Assembly (NCBI GenBank): GCA_023399155.1
Contig: JAEWQP010000022.1
Coordinates: 186,001-250,000 of the forward strand
Direction: 5' to 3'
DNA: 64,000 nucleotides
From: Verrucomicrobiota bacterium
Lineage (GTDB): Bacteria > Verrucomicrobiota > Verrucomicrobiia > Opitutales > Opitutaceae
Of the stretch, positions 7,327 to 16,524 are shown one piece after another. The stretch's first letter is position 1. The number at the start of each line of letters is the position of its first letter. A model generated the notes under the pieces. The model had not been told where the DNA came from. It saw only the letters and a program-made list of their open reading frames with translations, and did not search any database. The translations under genes were made by a program, and so were the position numbers.

Positions 7327-9483
7327 ATGCGCATGCTGACCCGATTGATTCCGGCCCTGCTGCTCGGAGGTTTGATCACGGTGGGCGCCGTGCGCGCCGA
7401 GCAGGTCTACCTCCTGCACGATCCCGAGCTCCCGCAGGCTGCGTATGCGGCGCGCCGTCTCAGCGCGGCGCTTGTGAAGGAAGGGCACACCGTGTTGTCG
7501 CAGAGGAATGGGTACGAGCGGCTGATCAGCCTGGCGGTGCACCCGCATCGGCTCGATCCCGAGGCGTTTGCCATCGTGCCCGAGGACAGGGTGATCACCG
7601 TCTACGGCGGCGACCTTCGCGGGATGATCTACGGTGCCCTCGAACTGGCCGAGATGCTGCGCAACGGCGCCGACCTCGCGCGCATCCCGGCCATGGAGGA
7701 AAAGCCGCACCTGGAGTTTCGCGGCATCAAGTTCAACCTGCCCTGGGAGACCTATCGCCCGAGTTCCGCCCTGGACCAGCATTACGCCACCGCGCGCGAC
7801 CTGAAGTTCTGGGAGGCGTTCCTCGATATGATGGTCGAGAACCGTTTCAACGTCATCAGCCTCTGGAACATGCATCCGTTCACCTTCATGGTGCGGCCGA
7901 GGAATTTCCCCGAGGCCAGCCCGTGGACGGACGAGGAGTTCGCGGAGTGGCAGCGGCTCTACCGCGGCATCTTCGCCATGGCGAAGGAGCGTGGGCTCGA
8001 CACCTACCTCGTCCATTGGAGCATCTTTGTCAGCCGGCAGTTCGCCGAGGCGCATGGCGTGGCGAAGGAGAATTTCTACCCGCATTACTACGTCGACGGG
8101 GACACCTCCGAGATCGTCCGGCGCTACATCCGTGAGAGCGTGGAGCAGGTGCTCGAGGAGTATCCCGACCTCGACGGCATCGGGATTTCCCACGGCGAAG
8201 GCATGGGCGGCATGACGCCGCTGGAGCGCCAGGCGTGGATGGACGACGTGATCATCGCCGGCATGCTCAACGCGGACCGCCGCTCCAAGCTGATCCACCG
8301 CGTGCCGTTCTCCTCGGGCACGACCTCGGGCCCGGGTGTGAGCGCCCACGTGGAGGAGGTCACGCGCGCGGCCATGGAGAAGCTCGGCGACCGATTCGAC
8401 GGACCGATCTGGGCCGAGATGAAGTTCAACTGGTCGCACGCGCACTCGACGCCGAAGCTCGTCAAGGTGCACGGCGGCAAGCTCGGTGACACCTACTTCG
8501 TGCCCGAGCCGAAGAACTACAAGATCACCTGGATGGCGCGCAACGAGGACTTCTTCGCGCTCCGGTGGGGGGTGCCCGGATTCATCCGGCAGCACATCGC
8601 GCTCAACGGATCGGCGTCGCACGTCGGTGGATACTTCATCGGCTCCGAGTGCTACATCCCGGCCCTCGACTATTTCACCGCGGTGGACGGGCCGGTCGAC
8701 TGGACCTGGGCCTTCCAGCGGCAATGGTTGTTCTACAAGCTCTGGGGCCGGCTGCTCTACAACCCCGCCACGCCGGACGCCGTGTTCCAGGCGGAGTTCA
8801 ACCGGCGCTACGGCCCCGCCGGCAACAATCTCCTCCAGGCTTATGCGCTGGCCTCCGCCACGCAGCTGCGCCTGAACTCGCTCTTCGACACACGCTGGGA
8901 TTTCACGCTCTACGGTGAGGGTTTCCTCGCGCTGCAGGGGGACTACACGAAGTACATCTCGGTGGAGGCGCTGATCGGCCAGCCGACGATGGATCCGGCC
9001 TATGTCTCCGTCGCCGACTACGTGCAGACCGTGCAGCAGGGCGGCGCTTTCGCGGCTGACCGGATGACCCCGCCCGGGCTGGCCGACCTGCTCGAGCGCG
9101 ATTGCCGCGAGGCGCTGCGACTCGTCCAGGGAGTCGACACGGGCGGGGACACCTCCTTGCGCTACGAGGTCGGGGACGTGCAGGCCTGGTCGCAGCTCGG
9201 CCTTCACCTGGCCGAGAAGCTACGGGGGGCCGTCCGCCTCCAGACGTACTTAAAAAGTGGTGACGAAGCGGAGAAGCGCGCCGCGATCGCGCATCTGGAG
9301 CGCGCCCTTGGGCACTGGGATGAGGTGGTCCGCATCACGCGGCCACTCTACCGGGACATGCCCCTCACCCATTACAACCACAACTTCTTCGTGCCGAACG
9401 ACGACAACCTGTTCCACTGGGCGCTCATCCGCGACGAGGTGGCGCAGGACGTCGAGATCGCCCGGCGCGCGACGCGCGAGTAG
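7327..9483 (+). CDS. Secreted glycoside hydrolase, alpha-glucuronidase (GH67)-like
   Basis: 718-residue exported protein. Signal peptide about residues 1-24 (LIPALLLGGLITVGAVRA). It is followed by a small alpha/beta domain (AARRLSAALVKEGH, FAIVPEDRVITVYGGDLRGMIYG) resembling the zincin-like N-domain shared by GH20 and GH67 enzymes. A TIM-barrel-like region then begins FRGIKFNLPW and continues through VENRFNVISLWNMHPF and IGISHGEGMGGM to about residue 480. A helical C-terminal region ends the protein. The likely role is release of uronic acid or similar side groups from xylan or pectin, but the exact family is uncertain; GH115 or a GH20-related clan is possible. Of three nearby ATGs, 7327 was chosen as it immediately precedes the signal peptide. 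Confidence 0.72.
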   Translation: MRMLTRLIPALLLGGLITVGAVRAEQVYLLHDPELPQAAYAARRLSAALVKEGHTVLSQRNGYERLISLAVHPHRLDPEAFAIVPEDRVITVYGGDLRGMIYGALELAEMLRNGADLARIPAMEEKPHLEFRGIKFNLPWETYRPSSALDQHYATARDLKFWEAFLDMMVENRFNVISLWNMHPFTFMVRPRNFPEASPWTDEEFAEWQRLYRGIFAMAKERGLDTYLVHWSIFVSRQFAEAHGVAKENFYPHYYVDGDTSEIVRRYIRESVEQVLEEYPDLDGIGISHGEGMGGMTPLERQAWMDDVIIAGMLNADRRSKLIHRVPFSSGTTSGPGVSAHVEEVTRAAMEKLGDRFDGPIWAEMKFNWSHAHSTPKLVKVHGGKLGDTYFVPEPKNYKITWMARNEDFFALRWGVPGFIRQHIALNGSASHVGGYFIGSECYIPALDYFTAVDGPVDWTWAFQRQWLFYKLWGRLLYNPATPDAVFQAEFNRRYGPAGNNLLQAYALASATQLRLNSLFDTRWDFTLYGEGFLALQGDYTKYISVEALIGQPTMDPAYVSVADYVQTVQQGGAFAADRMTPPGLADLLERDCREALRLVQGVDTGGDTSLRYEVGDVQAWSQLGLHLAEKLRGAVRLQTYLKSGDEAEKRAAIAHLERALGHWDEVVRITRPLYRDMPLTHYNHNFFVPNDDNLFHWALIRDEVAQDVEIARRATRE

Positions 9484-9525
9484 CGGCGGCGCGGGCGCGG
9501 TCTCCGCCTTTCGCTGCTGTCCGGC

Positions 9526-10698
9526 TCAGTTCACCAGCGCGGCCAGGTCGAACGCCAGCACGCGGCCATCCTCGCTGCCGATGATGATGTGTCCCTCCAG
9601 GAGCAGGGGCGACGACGCTCCGGCATTGCCTCCCGCGATCACGCTGCGCACGAGTGTGCCTGTGGTGCGGTCGATGACGTGCAGCCGGCCCACGCCGGCA
9701 TCCTCGGCATAACTGTTGGCGCTGGCGGCGATCACATGCCGACCGACCACGATCGGTGCGTTGAACATGTTTGACCCGACATCGCACGACCAGCGCGGCT
9801 TGCCCGTGCCGGCGTCCAGCGCGTGCACGCGGTGGTCGTCCGAGCCCGTGATGAACAGTTCATCGCCGTCGAGCACGGGCGTGCCGGGCACCCAGGTGCC
9901 GTTCTCGGCCGTGAAGGTCCAGAGGCGGGCGCCCGTCGCGGCGTCAAGGTGGCACACATCGGGGTTGCGCGCGCCGAAGGCGACACGTCCGGAGCGGACG
10001 AGCACCGGGGAGGTAATGCCTCCAAACTGTGGGTACGGTTTCGGTCCGGCGAGGGTGGCGTGTTTCCAGCGCAGGGCGCCGGTCGCGGCATCGAGCGCGT
10101 AAACCAGGCCGTTCCAGTCGCCGAAGATGACGAGCCCGTCGTCGACGGCGGGCCGCGAACGGATCGCGGAGTGTTCGTCCGTCGCGAAGGTGAAACGGAC
10201 CGCACCCGTCTCGCGATCCAGGGCGTGGAGCACACCATTGCCGGCGCCATGATAGATCAGCCCACCGGCCTGAAGTGGGGAGGCCTGGTGGTAGTCCCAG
10301 CGGTCCTGCGGGGTGGCCCCGCGTGCATCGCCAGGCGAAAAGGTCCAGAGGACGGCACCGTCGGCGCGGGCGATGCAGGTGAGATCGTTGCCATGCGCGA
10401 CGAGGACGGCGGACCCGTCGACCAGCGGCTCGCTCCGCACGGGCGCGCCGAGTTCACGTGTCCAGCGGCGCGCGCCGGACGCGGCGTCGATGGCATGCAG
10501 GTGGCGGTCGTCGCTTCCGACAAAGATCAAGCCCTCGGCGTGCACCGGCGAGGAGAACACGGGCCCGCCCGTGGCGTAGGCCCACGCCGGCTCCAAGGCC
10601 TGATCCGCGAAGATGGCGGTGGTGAAGGTGCATGCCATCGCGAGGAGGGCACCGACGGGAATGATACGGCGACGCCGTAGAGAACGGGGAGGTGTCAT
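9526..10698 (-). CDS. PQQ-binding-like beta-propeller protein, exported
   Basis: 390-residue secreted or periplasmic protein. A cationic N-terminus (MTPPRSLRRRRII) and hydrophobic segment to about residue 35 form a signal peptide or anchor. The rest is a seven- to eight-bladed propeller made of repeats of the type GLIFVGSDDRHLHAIDAASG, with A-x-D-x-x-T/S-G and a Trp a few residues later (RRWTREL, LRWKHAT, PRWSCDV), as in BamB and PQQ dehydrogenases. No catalytic Asp or calcium site of true quinoprotein dehydrogenases was identified, so a scaffolding or binding role is likely. The ATG at 10698 gives a normal signal peptide; an upstream in-frame start would add 21 residues. It converges with the hydrolase gene, whose stop is 42 bp away. 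Confidence 0.85.
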   Translation of the reverse strand: MTPPRSLRRRRIIPVGALLAMACTFTTAIFADQALEPAWAYATGGPVFSSPVHAEGLIFVGSDDRHLHAIDAASGARRWTRELGAPVRSEPLVDGSAVLVAHGNDLTCIARADGAVLWTFSPGDARGATPQDRWDYHQASPLQAGGLIYHGAGNGVLHALDRETGAVRFTFATDEHSAIRSRPAVDDGLVIFGDWNGLVYALDAATGALRWKHATLAGPKPYPQFGGITSPVLVRSGRVAFGARNPDVCHLDAATGARLWTFTAENGTWVPGTPVLDGDELFITGSDDHRVHALDAGTGKPRWSCDVGSNMFNAPIVVGRHVIAASANSYAEDAGVGRLHVIDRTTGTLVRSVIAGGNAGASSPLLLEGHIIIGSEDGRVLAFDLAALVN

Positions 10699-10946
10699 GC
10701 GGTGAAAAATACGCAGGGTGATGACGCAACACCGCCGGAATGCGTAACCCTTCATCGGCATGCATCACGGACGGCGCCGTCGAGGCAACGGTTGCGCGGA
10801 AAATGTCAGCAGGCACGCGAAGGAACGTCCACGCGAGGCCGAAGCTAACGCGCTTGTTCCGCGCGGAGGTGGACGGCGCCGCATGCTACCGGGAAACCCG
10901 GTCCGCCGTGGGGCCCGGCAAGCCTTCGTTGGATCCGCTCCCACCC

Positions 10947-11422
10947 ATGCTTCGCCTTCTCGCCTGCTTCATCCTTCTTGCGACTCCGGGTCTCTGTGCC
11001 AGGGAATTCTCCATCCCGCCGATCGGCCCGGCGCTGCCGTGCCCGTGGTCCTCTCGTCGGCCGCGCGGGCCTGCCTGCGCGCGATGCTCGAGGCGGCGCC
11101 CGGTCGGGCGGCCGGCGATGTGCGCGACACCGGGTCGATGCGGCCGTCCTTCGATGAGCGGTCCATCGTCGTCGTCGAGCAAACGCCGTGGACCGCGCTG
11201 CGGATGGGCGACGTGGTGCTGTTCAGCCATTGGAGCTTCGGCCCCGAGACGGTGGCGCACCGGATCGTCGCCAGGAGTTCGCAGCGTCTGCGCACGCGCG
11301 GGGACGCGTGCCGGCTGGACGACGGCTTCGACCTGTCGCCGCGAGACTACCACGGCTACCGCGTGATCGCGGCCATCGACAAGGCGACTGGCGCGATCAA
11401 CTGGCAGGCGCCGGAGCGGTGA
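10947..11422 (+). pseudogene. S26B/S24-like signal-peptidase-type protein, frameshifted
   Basis: Two frames must be joined to give one sensible protein. Frame one starts at ATG 10947 with a signal-peptide-like segment (MLRLLACFILLATPGLCA) and reads to EFSIPPIGPALPCP. Near 11040 the reading continues one base back as VVLSSAARACLRAMLEA, then GDVRDTGSMRPSFDE and on to the stop at 11422. The second part has signal-peptidase motifs: GSMRP (catalytic Ser), MGDVVLF, and VAHRIVARS with His in place of the Lys of bacterial LepB, followed by RTRGDA. This is the Ser-His type seen in SipW/Sec11. The break is either a real mutation or a one-base sequence error. Translation could alternatively begin near 11039 or 11084 in the second frame, giving a protein without the leader. 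Confidence 0.6.
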
Positions 11423-11484
11423 ATGGGCACGCTCGGCGAGCGCGCCCGACCTGGGCCACGAAACGCGGGAGTCGATGTCAGGCT

Positions 11485-12582
11485 TCAGTGCCGCCGCTCG
11501 GGAAACAGGCTGAGCAGACCCTCGCGGGAGGCCTCGCAGACGCCGCGCTCGGTGATCAGACCGGTGACGAGCCGCGCCGGAGTCACGTCGAAGGCCGGAT
11601 TGGCCGCGCTGCTGCCCGAGGGGATCAGCTGCACCTCCGTGGGCCGGCCACCTGTATCCGATCCGCGGATATGAGAAACCTCGCGGGGATCGCGTTCCTC
11701 GATCGGGATGTCGCGCACGCCGTCCTCGATCGTCCAGTCAATGGTGGGGCTGGGCAGCGCGACGTAGAACGGCACCCCGCAATCCCGCGCCGCGAGCGCC
11801 TTGAGGTAGGTGCCGATCTTGTTCGCGACGTCCCCGGCGGCCGTGGTCCGATCGGTGCCGACGAGGCAGAGGTCGACCTGGCCTCGCTGCATGAGGTGTC
11901 CGCCGGCGTTGTCGCAGATCACCGTGTGGCGCACGCCGTGGCTGCCGAGTTCCCATGCGGTGAGGGAGGCCCCCTGGTTGCGTGGGCGGGTCTCGTCGAC
12001 CCACACATGCATGGGGATGCCGGCATCGTAGGCCTTGTAGACGGGCGCGAGGGCCGTGCCCCAGTCGACGGTGGCGAGCCATCCCGCGTTGCAGTGGGTG
12101 AGGACGTTCACGCGCGAGCGGGGCGGCTTGCGGGCCGCGATGGCGCGGATAAGCTCCAGGCCGTGCGTGCCGATCGCCTCGTTCAGGCGCACGTCCTCGT
12201 CGCAGATTTCCGCGGCCAGTGCGTAGGCGGCGGCCGAGCGTTCCGGCGGACTGACAGCTCGCAGCGCCGTCTGCATGCGGTCGACCGCCCAGCGGAGATT
12301 CACCGCCGTGGGTCGCGTGGCGAGCAATGTCTCCGCCGCCTGGGCCAGGGCGTCGTCGGAGGCATCCTTGCGCAGCGCGAGGCAGAGGCCGTAGGCTGCG
12401 GTGGCGCCGATGAGCGGAGCGCCGCGCACGAGCATGGCGCGGATCGCGTGCGCCGTCTCGTCGATCGTGGTGAGGCGCGCGGTGGCATACCGGTGCGGAA
12501 GCTGGGTCTGGTCGATGATCTCGACCGACCAGCCGTCGACATTGACCCATATCGTGCGCATGAGGCGGCCGGCGACTTTCAT
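11485..12582 (-). CDS. mtnA: S-methyl-5-thioribose-1-phosphate isomerase
   Basis: Methionine-salvage enzyme converting 5-methylthioribose-1-phosphate to 5-methylthioribulose-1-phosphate. The 365-residue length is typical. Family landmarks are present: MLVRGAPLIGATAAYG near 50-64, catalytic Cys164 in LTHCNAGWLA, DETRPRNQGASLTAWEL near 196-212, and catalytic Asp244 in VGTDRTTAAGDVANKIGTY. These match MtnA rather than eIF2B-like regulatory subunits. Start ATG at 12582 (MKVAGRLMRTIW) was chosen; a second Met lies seven codons later. No other mtn gene is adjacent, so the pathway is dispersed. The upstream gap contains a copy of a cacgg-rich repeat. Confidence 0.95.
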   Translation of the reverse strand: MKVAGRLMRTIWVNVDGWSVEIIDQTQLPHRYATARLTTIDETAHAIRAMLVRGAPLIGATAAYGLCLALRKDASDDALAQAAETLLATRPTAVNLRWAVDRMQTALRAVSPPERSAAAYALAAEICDEDVRLNEAIGTHGLELIRAIAARKPPRSRVNVLTHCNAGWLATVDWGTALAPVYKAYDAGIPMHVWVDETRPRNQGASLTAWELGSHGVRHTVICDNAGGHLMQRGQVDLCLVGTDRTTAAGDVANKIGTYLKALAARDCGVPFYVALPSPTIDWTIEDGVRDIPIEERDPREVSHIRGSDTGGRPTEVQLIPSGSSAANPAFDVTPARLVTGLITERGVCEASREGLLSLFPERRH

Positions 12583-12593
12583 GTGCGACGAGG

Positions 12594-12640
12594 TTGAACC
12601 ACGCAGGACCGGGAGGGCACGGAGAAAAGGGACGGGAGGG
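12594..12640. repeat. Degenerate cacgg-rich repeat copy upstream of mtnA
   Basis: Immediately 5' of mtnA the plus strand reads gaaccacgcaggaccgggag followed by ggcacggagaaaaggg. It shares the ccacg-agg and ggcacggag blocks with the repeats flanking the GxxExxY gene at 46645-47240. It is a single imperfect copy with no partner or gene beside it. It may be a solo remnant of the same repeat family. Confidence 0.4.
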
Positions 12641-12753
12641 CCGATCGATGCGGCGCCGCCCGCACCGCATCCGCCCGGCTCCGGAAACGCGAGCGGCGAC
12701 CCCGTTCGCACGGAAGCCGCCGCTCGAAACCCCTTTACCAGTCTGAAAAGAAA

Positions 12754-14766
12754 CTACCGCAACGGAATCGAGAAGAGCGTGACGCTCAACGCGGGCACGC
12801 GGAGGGCATTGGCGGATACGTCCTTGGTCTCCACAATGTCCACCGCGCGCGGCTGGCCGGGCGTGTTGAAAGCCGTCGGCGACTTGCCCGTGATGTGCCA
12901 GCGGGTGCCAGAGGCGGCCGTCGAGGCGCCCTGCAAACTGAGGTTGAGCGGCAGTTCGGCGTCGGTCGGATTCATCACGCCGACCGTCAGCGTCCTGCCG
13001 TCCGCGCTGAGCGCGGCCGACACGTCGCACGGCTCGAACTCCTGCGCGAGCACGAGCGGAATCTGCCCGTAGTGTTCGCGGTAGAGCGCGAGCACGAGGC
13101 CGGTCGTCTCCATCTCGGCGTCGATCTTCGAGGTCTTGATCGCCCCGATGACATTTACGGTCTGCGCATAGGTCGCGACCTTGATGAGGTCGGTGTGCCG
13201 GTAGAACTCGTGCAGGCCGGCGGCGATGCCCATGCCGTCCTGGAGCTCGTAGATGCAGCCGAGCTCGCCGTATTCATATTCCCGATGCCAGTAGTTCCAC
13301 TCGTCCATCGAGATCGGCATGGTGCGACCCTTGAGGCTCTCGAGCTTGGGCTGGAGTTCGCGGTGCTTCTCCGCGCGATGGCGGATGGCGAGCTTCACCT
13401 GGGCGACATGGGTGTTGAGGTCGACCCGCTCGCCGTTGTGCCACGGGAGCTTGTTGGTGGGCTCCCACCACGGCACACGGCCGGCGTAGAAGTGCTCCGA
13501 GAGCATGTCCATGTGGTCGGCGCTGTATTCAAGCATCCCCTGCGACCAGGGAATGCCGCGGCGCGCCTGCTGCGGGTCGTTTTCGACGTTGATCTGGTCG
13601 ATGTCGCCCACGCCGACGAGCGTGACGGTCGGATCGACGGCGCGCATGTATTCCGCGACCATGTTGTGCTTGATCACGTACTGGTGGAGCTGCATCCAAC
13701 CGAGCTGGAACGGACCCCACATCTCGTTGCCGACGCACCAGTATTTCACGCCGTAAGGCTTGGGATTCCCGTACTTTGCGCGCCATCCGCCGGCGAGCGT
13801 CCCGGCGGCCGAGTTGCAGTACTCGAGCCACTGGGCCGCGGAGTAGGCGTCCCCGAAACCGGTGTTGACCGCGATCATCGGCTCGGTCTTCAGCTCGCGG
13901 CAGAAGGCGATGAACTCGTCGGTCCCGAAGTCGTTGTGCTCCACGCCTGTCCAGGCGGGATTCTTGCGCGGGGGACGGCGGTCGCGGTCGCCGATGCCGT
14001 CGCGCCAGTCGTAGCCGGACACGAAATTGCCGCCCGGCCAGCGGTAGACGGGGCTGTTCAGCTTCTTGAGCAGCGCCAGGGTGTCCGGGCGCAGGCCGTT
14101 GACATTGTCTTCCGGCATGAGCGAGGGCGGGCCGACGAGCACCTCGCCGCGCAGCACCTGGATGGTCAGCGTCGCGCCGCGCTCCGAAGTGGCGGGCGCG
14201 GTGAAGCTGAACGTCTTCCGGGCGTACTCGGTGCCCGTGAATTTGAGCTGCACGCGCTCTTGCGCGTCGGCACGGTCCTCCACGCCGAGCGTCACCTGCA
14301 CGTCGGCATCGCCGCCGAGCGGGCGGATCCAGAGGTAGCCGACGTACTTGCGACCACCGACGACGCCGAGGTCGCGCTGGCGGATGCCCGCACCCTGCCG
14401 CAGGCGCGGCGAATGTTCTCCGACGAAGGCATCCTCCGTCTGCATCGTCACCGCCTCGGCCGGTCCGAGGATCTGCCAGGGCGAGGCGCCGACAACCGGG
14501 TACTTCGCGTCCTTCAGGTCGCGGTAGGGCGCGTAGTCGGCCGTGATCGGGAAGTAGAACTTCCGGTCCTCGAGCATCTCGGCCCAGATGCCGCCGTAGA
14601 TGCAGCGGCCGAGGTGTTCGATGAATTGCCCGTAGATCAGCGGGCTGATGGCTTCGCCGGTCTTGGTGGTGTCGAGCTTGACCTCGAGTGACTCGGGCGC
14701 TGCGGGGGAGACCGCGGGCAGGGCTAACATGGATAGAGCGAGAGCGAGCGATGACAGGGGCTTCAT
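12754..14766 (-). CDS. Secreted alpha-L-arabinofuranosidase, GH51
   Basis: Removes alpha-linked L-arabinofuranosyl side chains from arabinoxylan, arabinan or arabinogalactan. The 670-residue protein has a signal peptide (1-22), an N-terminal SPLIYGQFIEHLGRCIYGGIWAEML block, a carbohydrate-binding-like insert at about 95-215, the TIM barrel to about 560, and a C-terminal beta-sandwich. The retaining catalytic pair is visible: acid/base Glu348 in WCVGNEMW and nucleophile Glu489 in SMDEWNYW. The PVYRWPGGNFVSGYDW motif is also diagnostic. It is monocistronic by spacing. In the 225 bp upstream there is a small dyad (cgtga-tcg-tcacg, 14827-14839) that could be an operator, and nothing else recognisable. 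Confidence 0.95.
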   Translation of the reverse strand: MKPLSSLALALSMLALPAVSPAAPESLEVKLDTTKTGEAISPLIYGQFIEHLGRCIYGGIWAEMLEDRKFYFPITADYAPYRDLKDAKYPVVGASPWQILGPAEAVTMQTEDAFVGEHSPRLRQGAGIRQRDLGVVGGRKYVGYLWIRPLGGDADVQVTLGVEDRADAQERVQLKFTGTEYARKTFSFTAPATSERGATLTIQVLRGEVLVGPPSLMPEDNVNGLRPDTLALLKKLNSPVYRWPGGNFVSGYDWRDGIGDRDRRPPRKNPAWTGVEHNDFGTDEFIAFCRELKTEPMIAVNTGFGDAYSAAQWLEYCNSAAGTLAGGWRAKYGNPKPYGVKYWCVGNEMWGPFQLGWMQLHQYVIKHNMVAEYMRAVDPTVTLVGVGDIDQINVENDPQQARRGIPWSQGMLEYSADHMDMLSEHFYAGRVPWWEPTNKLPWHNGERVDLNTHVAQVKLAIRHRAEKHRELQPKLESLKGRTMPISMDEWNYWHREYEYGELGCIYELQDGMGIAAGLHEFYRHTDLIKVATYAQTVNVIGAIKTSKIDAEMETTGLVLALYREHYGQIPLVLAQEFEPCDVSAALSADGRTLTVGVMNPTDAELPLNLSLQGASTAASGTRWHITGKSPTAFNTPGQPRAVDIVETKDVSANALRVPALSVTLFSIPLR

Positions 14767-14826
14767 GGCTGCGGTACAAGGAAACCCGGAGCGGCACGCG
14801 CGCGAGTGGAATCGTAGGGCGACTTA

Positions 14827-14839
14827 CGTGATCGTCACG
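14827..14839. promoter_or_regulatory. Short dyad (cgtga-tcg-tcacg) upstream of the GH51 gene
   Basis: A 5-bp perfect inverted repeat with a 3-nt centre, 61 bp before the GH51 start codon. The size fits a dimeric regulator half-site pair, but a dyad this short also arises by chance in GC-rich DNA. Confidence 0.2.
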
Positions 14840-14991
14840 CTGTCGCGCTGGAGATCGCGCAGCTGGACGCGATGAGCTGCCGGGCGGGGACGCGGCCAAT
14901 GGGCTTTCTCCTCGCCGGAGGCCGGAAACTGAGGGGGCGCACGCGGACCGGAAATCGCCGCACACGACCGGTTCCCGGCGGCGACGGCCCG

Positions 14992-16317
14992 CTACGGGAC
15001 GGTCGCGGGCGGACGCAGATCGCGGCGCGTCATGTCGTCGACGATACACGCCGTGGCGACATCGGCGCCGACGTTCAGGGCGGTGCGCGCCATGTCGAGG
15101 ATCCGGTCGATCCCGAGGACCAGGGCGATGCCCTCCGGGGGCACGTGGAAGGTCGCGAGCAGACCCATGATCAGGGGGAGCGAGCCGCCGGGAATGCCGG
15201 CGACGGCCACGGCACTGAGCACCGCCAGGAGCAGCAGGGTCAGTTGCTGCACGAGGGACAGCTCCACGCCATACACTTGGGCGATGAAGAGCACGACGCA
15301 TCCCTCGTAGAGGGCGGTGCCGCTCATGTTCATCGTCGCCCCGAGGGGCAGGACGAAACCTGCCGTGCTCTCGGAGACCCCGAGCTTCTCGCGCGACACC
15401 TGGATCGAGGTCGGCAGCGTGGCTGCGCTCGAGCTGGTGCTGAACGCCGTGACGAGGATGACGCGGACTGCGGAGAAAAACTCCCGGAGCGGACGCCGTG
15501 TGAACAGGCGCAACCACAGGCTCATCGTGCCGAAAAGGTGCAGGGCGATGACCGCGAGCACCCCGGCGGCGAAGGTCAACAGCGTGCCCAGAAATGCCGC
15601 GCCGTACTTCACGACCACGCTGCTCAGGAGGGCGGCGACGGCGAAGGGCGCGAGCAGCAGCGCCCAGTGCACGATGCGCACCATAAGTTCGTTGAGGGTC
15701 TCAAGGGCGTGGCTCAGGCCGCGGCGCCTGTGGTCCGGCAGCAGGGTGCCGGCGGCGCCGACGAGCAGCGCAAACAGAATCAGCGGCAGGATCTGGAAAT
15801 CAGCGACGGCACCGAGCAGGTTGCGCGGCATGAACATCTCGACCGCGGTGGAGAAGCTGAAACCGCGTTCCTGCTGGGCCACCGCCGCCTGCCGGAGCTG
15901 CGAAACCGAGGCGGACTGCTCGGCGACCATGCGTTCGCGCGTGTCGGGGTCGATGCCGGCGCCGGGCTCGACGAGGTTCATCAACAGCAGGCCGAGCCCC
16001 ACACCGATGGCCATGTTCAACCCGAAGAGCGCAAAGGTTCGCGCCGCGAGCGGGCCGAGCCGGTCGAGCCGCCCCAGCTGCACCACGCCCAGCGTGAGCG
16101 AACCGAAGACGAGTGGCACGACCACGAAGAACAGCAGCCGGAGGAAGATTTGTCCGAACGGATCGAATACCTCGTTCATCAACCAAAGGGCGTGCGGCTC
16201 GAGCGCGGGAAAGTGCCGGATCAGTGCACGCACGGCGAGGCCGAGGAGGACGCCGACACCCAGGCCGATCATGATGCGCGTGGCGAGCCGGTCTCCGGAG
16301 GCAGGATGCGCCGTCAT
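14992..16317 (-). CDS. Dicarboxylate/amino acid:cation symporter (DAACS family)
   Basis: 441-residue inner-membrane protein of the GltP/DctA type, importing dicarboxylates or acidic amino acids with Na+ or H+. It contains the serine-rich re-entrant loop STSSSAATLPTSIQVS, the NMSGTALYEG segment in TM7 and the GGSLPLIMGLLATFHVPPEGIAL region of HP2/TM8. TM1 is typical (IMIGLGVGVLLGLAVRALI). Start ATG at 16317 was chosen; a TTG two codons upstream is in frame. The NMNGTALY Asn of glutamate carriers reads NMSGTALY here, so substrate preference is uncertain. No operon partner is evident. Confidence 0.92.
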   Translation of the reverse strand: MTAHPASGDRLATRIMIGLGVGVLLGLAVRALIRHFPALEPHALWLMNEVFDPFGQIFLRLLFFVVVPLVFGSLTLGVVQLGRLDRLGPLAARTFALFGLNMAIGVGLGLLLMNLVEPGAGIDPDTRERMVAEQSASVSQLRQAAVAQQERGFSFSTAVEMFMPRNLLGAVADFQILPLILFALLVGAAGTLLPDHRRRGLSHALETLNELMVRIVHWALLLAPFAVAALLSSVVVKYGAAFLGTLLTFAAGVLAVIALHLFGTMSLWLRLFTRRPLREFFSAVRVILVTAFSTSSSAATLPTSIQVSREKLGVSESTAGFVLPLGATMNMSGTALYEGCVVLFIAQVYGVELSLVQQLTLLLLAVLSAVAVAGIPGGSLPLIMGLLATFHVPPEGIALVLGIDRILDMARTALNVGADVATACIVDDMTRRDLRPPATVP

Positions 16318-16524
16318 GCACAAGACCCTGCGTGTCTCCGGCAGGCCTGTCGAGAAAGCAGGTCGGCTCCCTGACGACGGGCGCGTGCTCCGACCCCGCC
16401 GCGGCGGCTGGCTGGGCGCGTCCGCGGCTCGCGACCTCTGAAGCGGGCGCCGCGCGGAACAGGAGGGTTGCGACGCGGCACGCGGGCCCGAGCCGCGGAC
16501 GTCGCCGGCGGAAACGGGCTGGGT

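Noticed and set aside
7135..9207. A roughly 690-codon minus-strand upstream extension of the first DMT transporter
   Set aside because: The sequence is antisense to the glucuronidase-like gene and reads as His/Arg/Glu-rich shadow translation. The transporter fold begins only near 7068-7134.
10715..10735. gacgcaacac shared by 10715-10735 and the gap before the xylanase gene (about 28394)
   Set aside because: Only ten bases with no symmetry; expected by chance at this composition.
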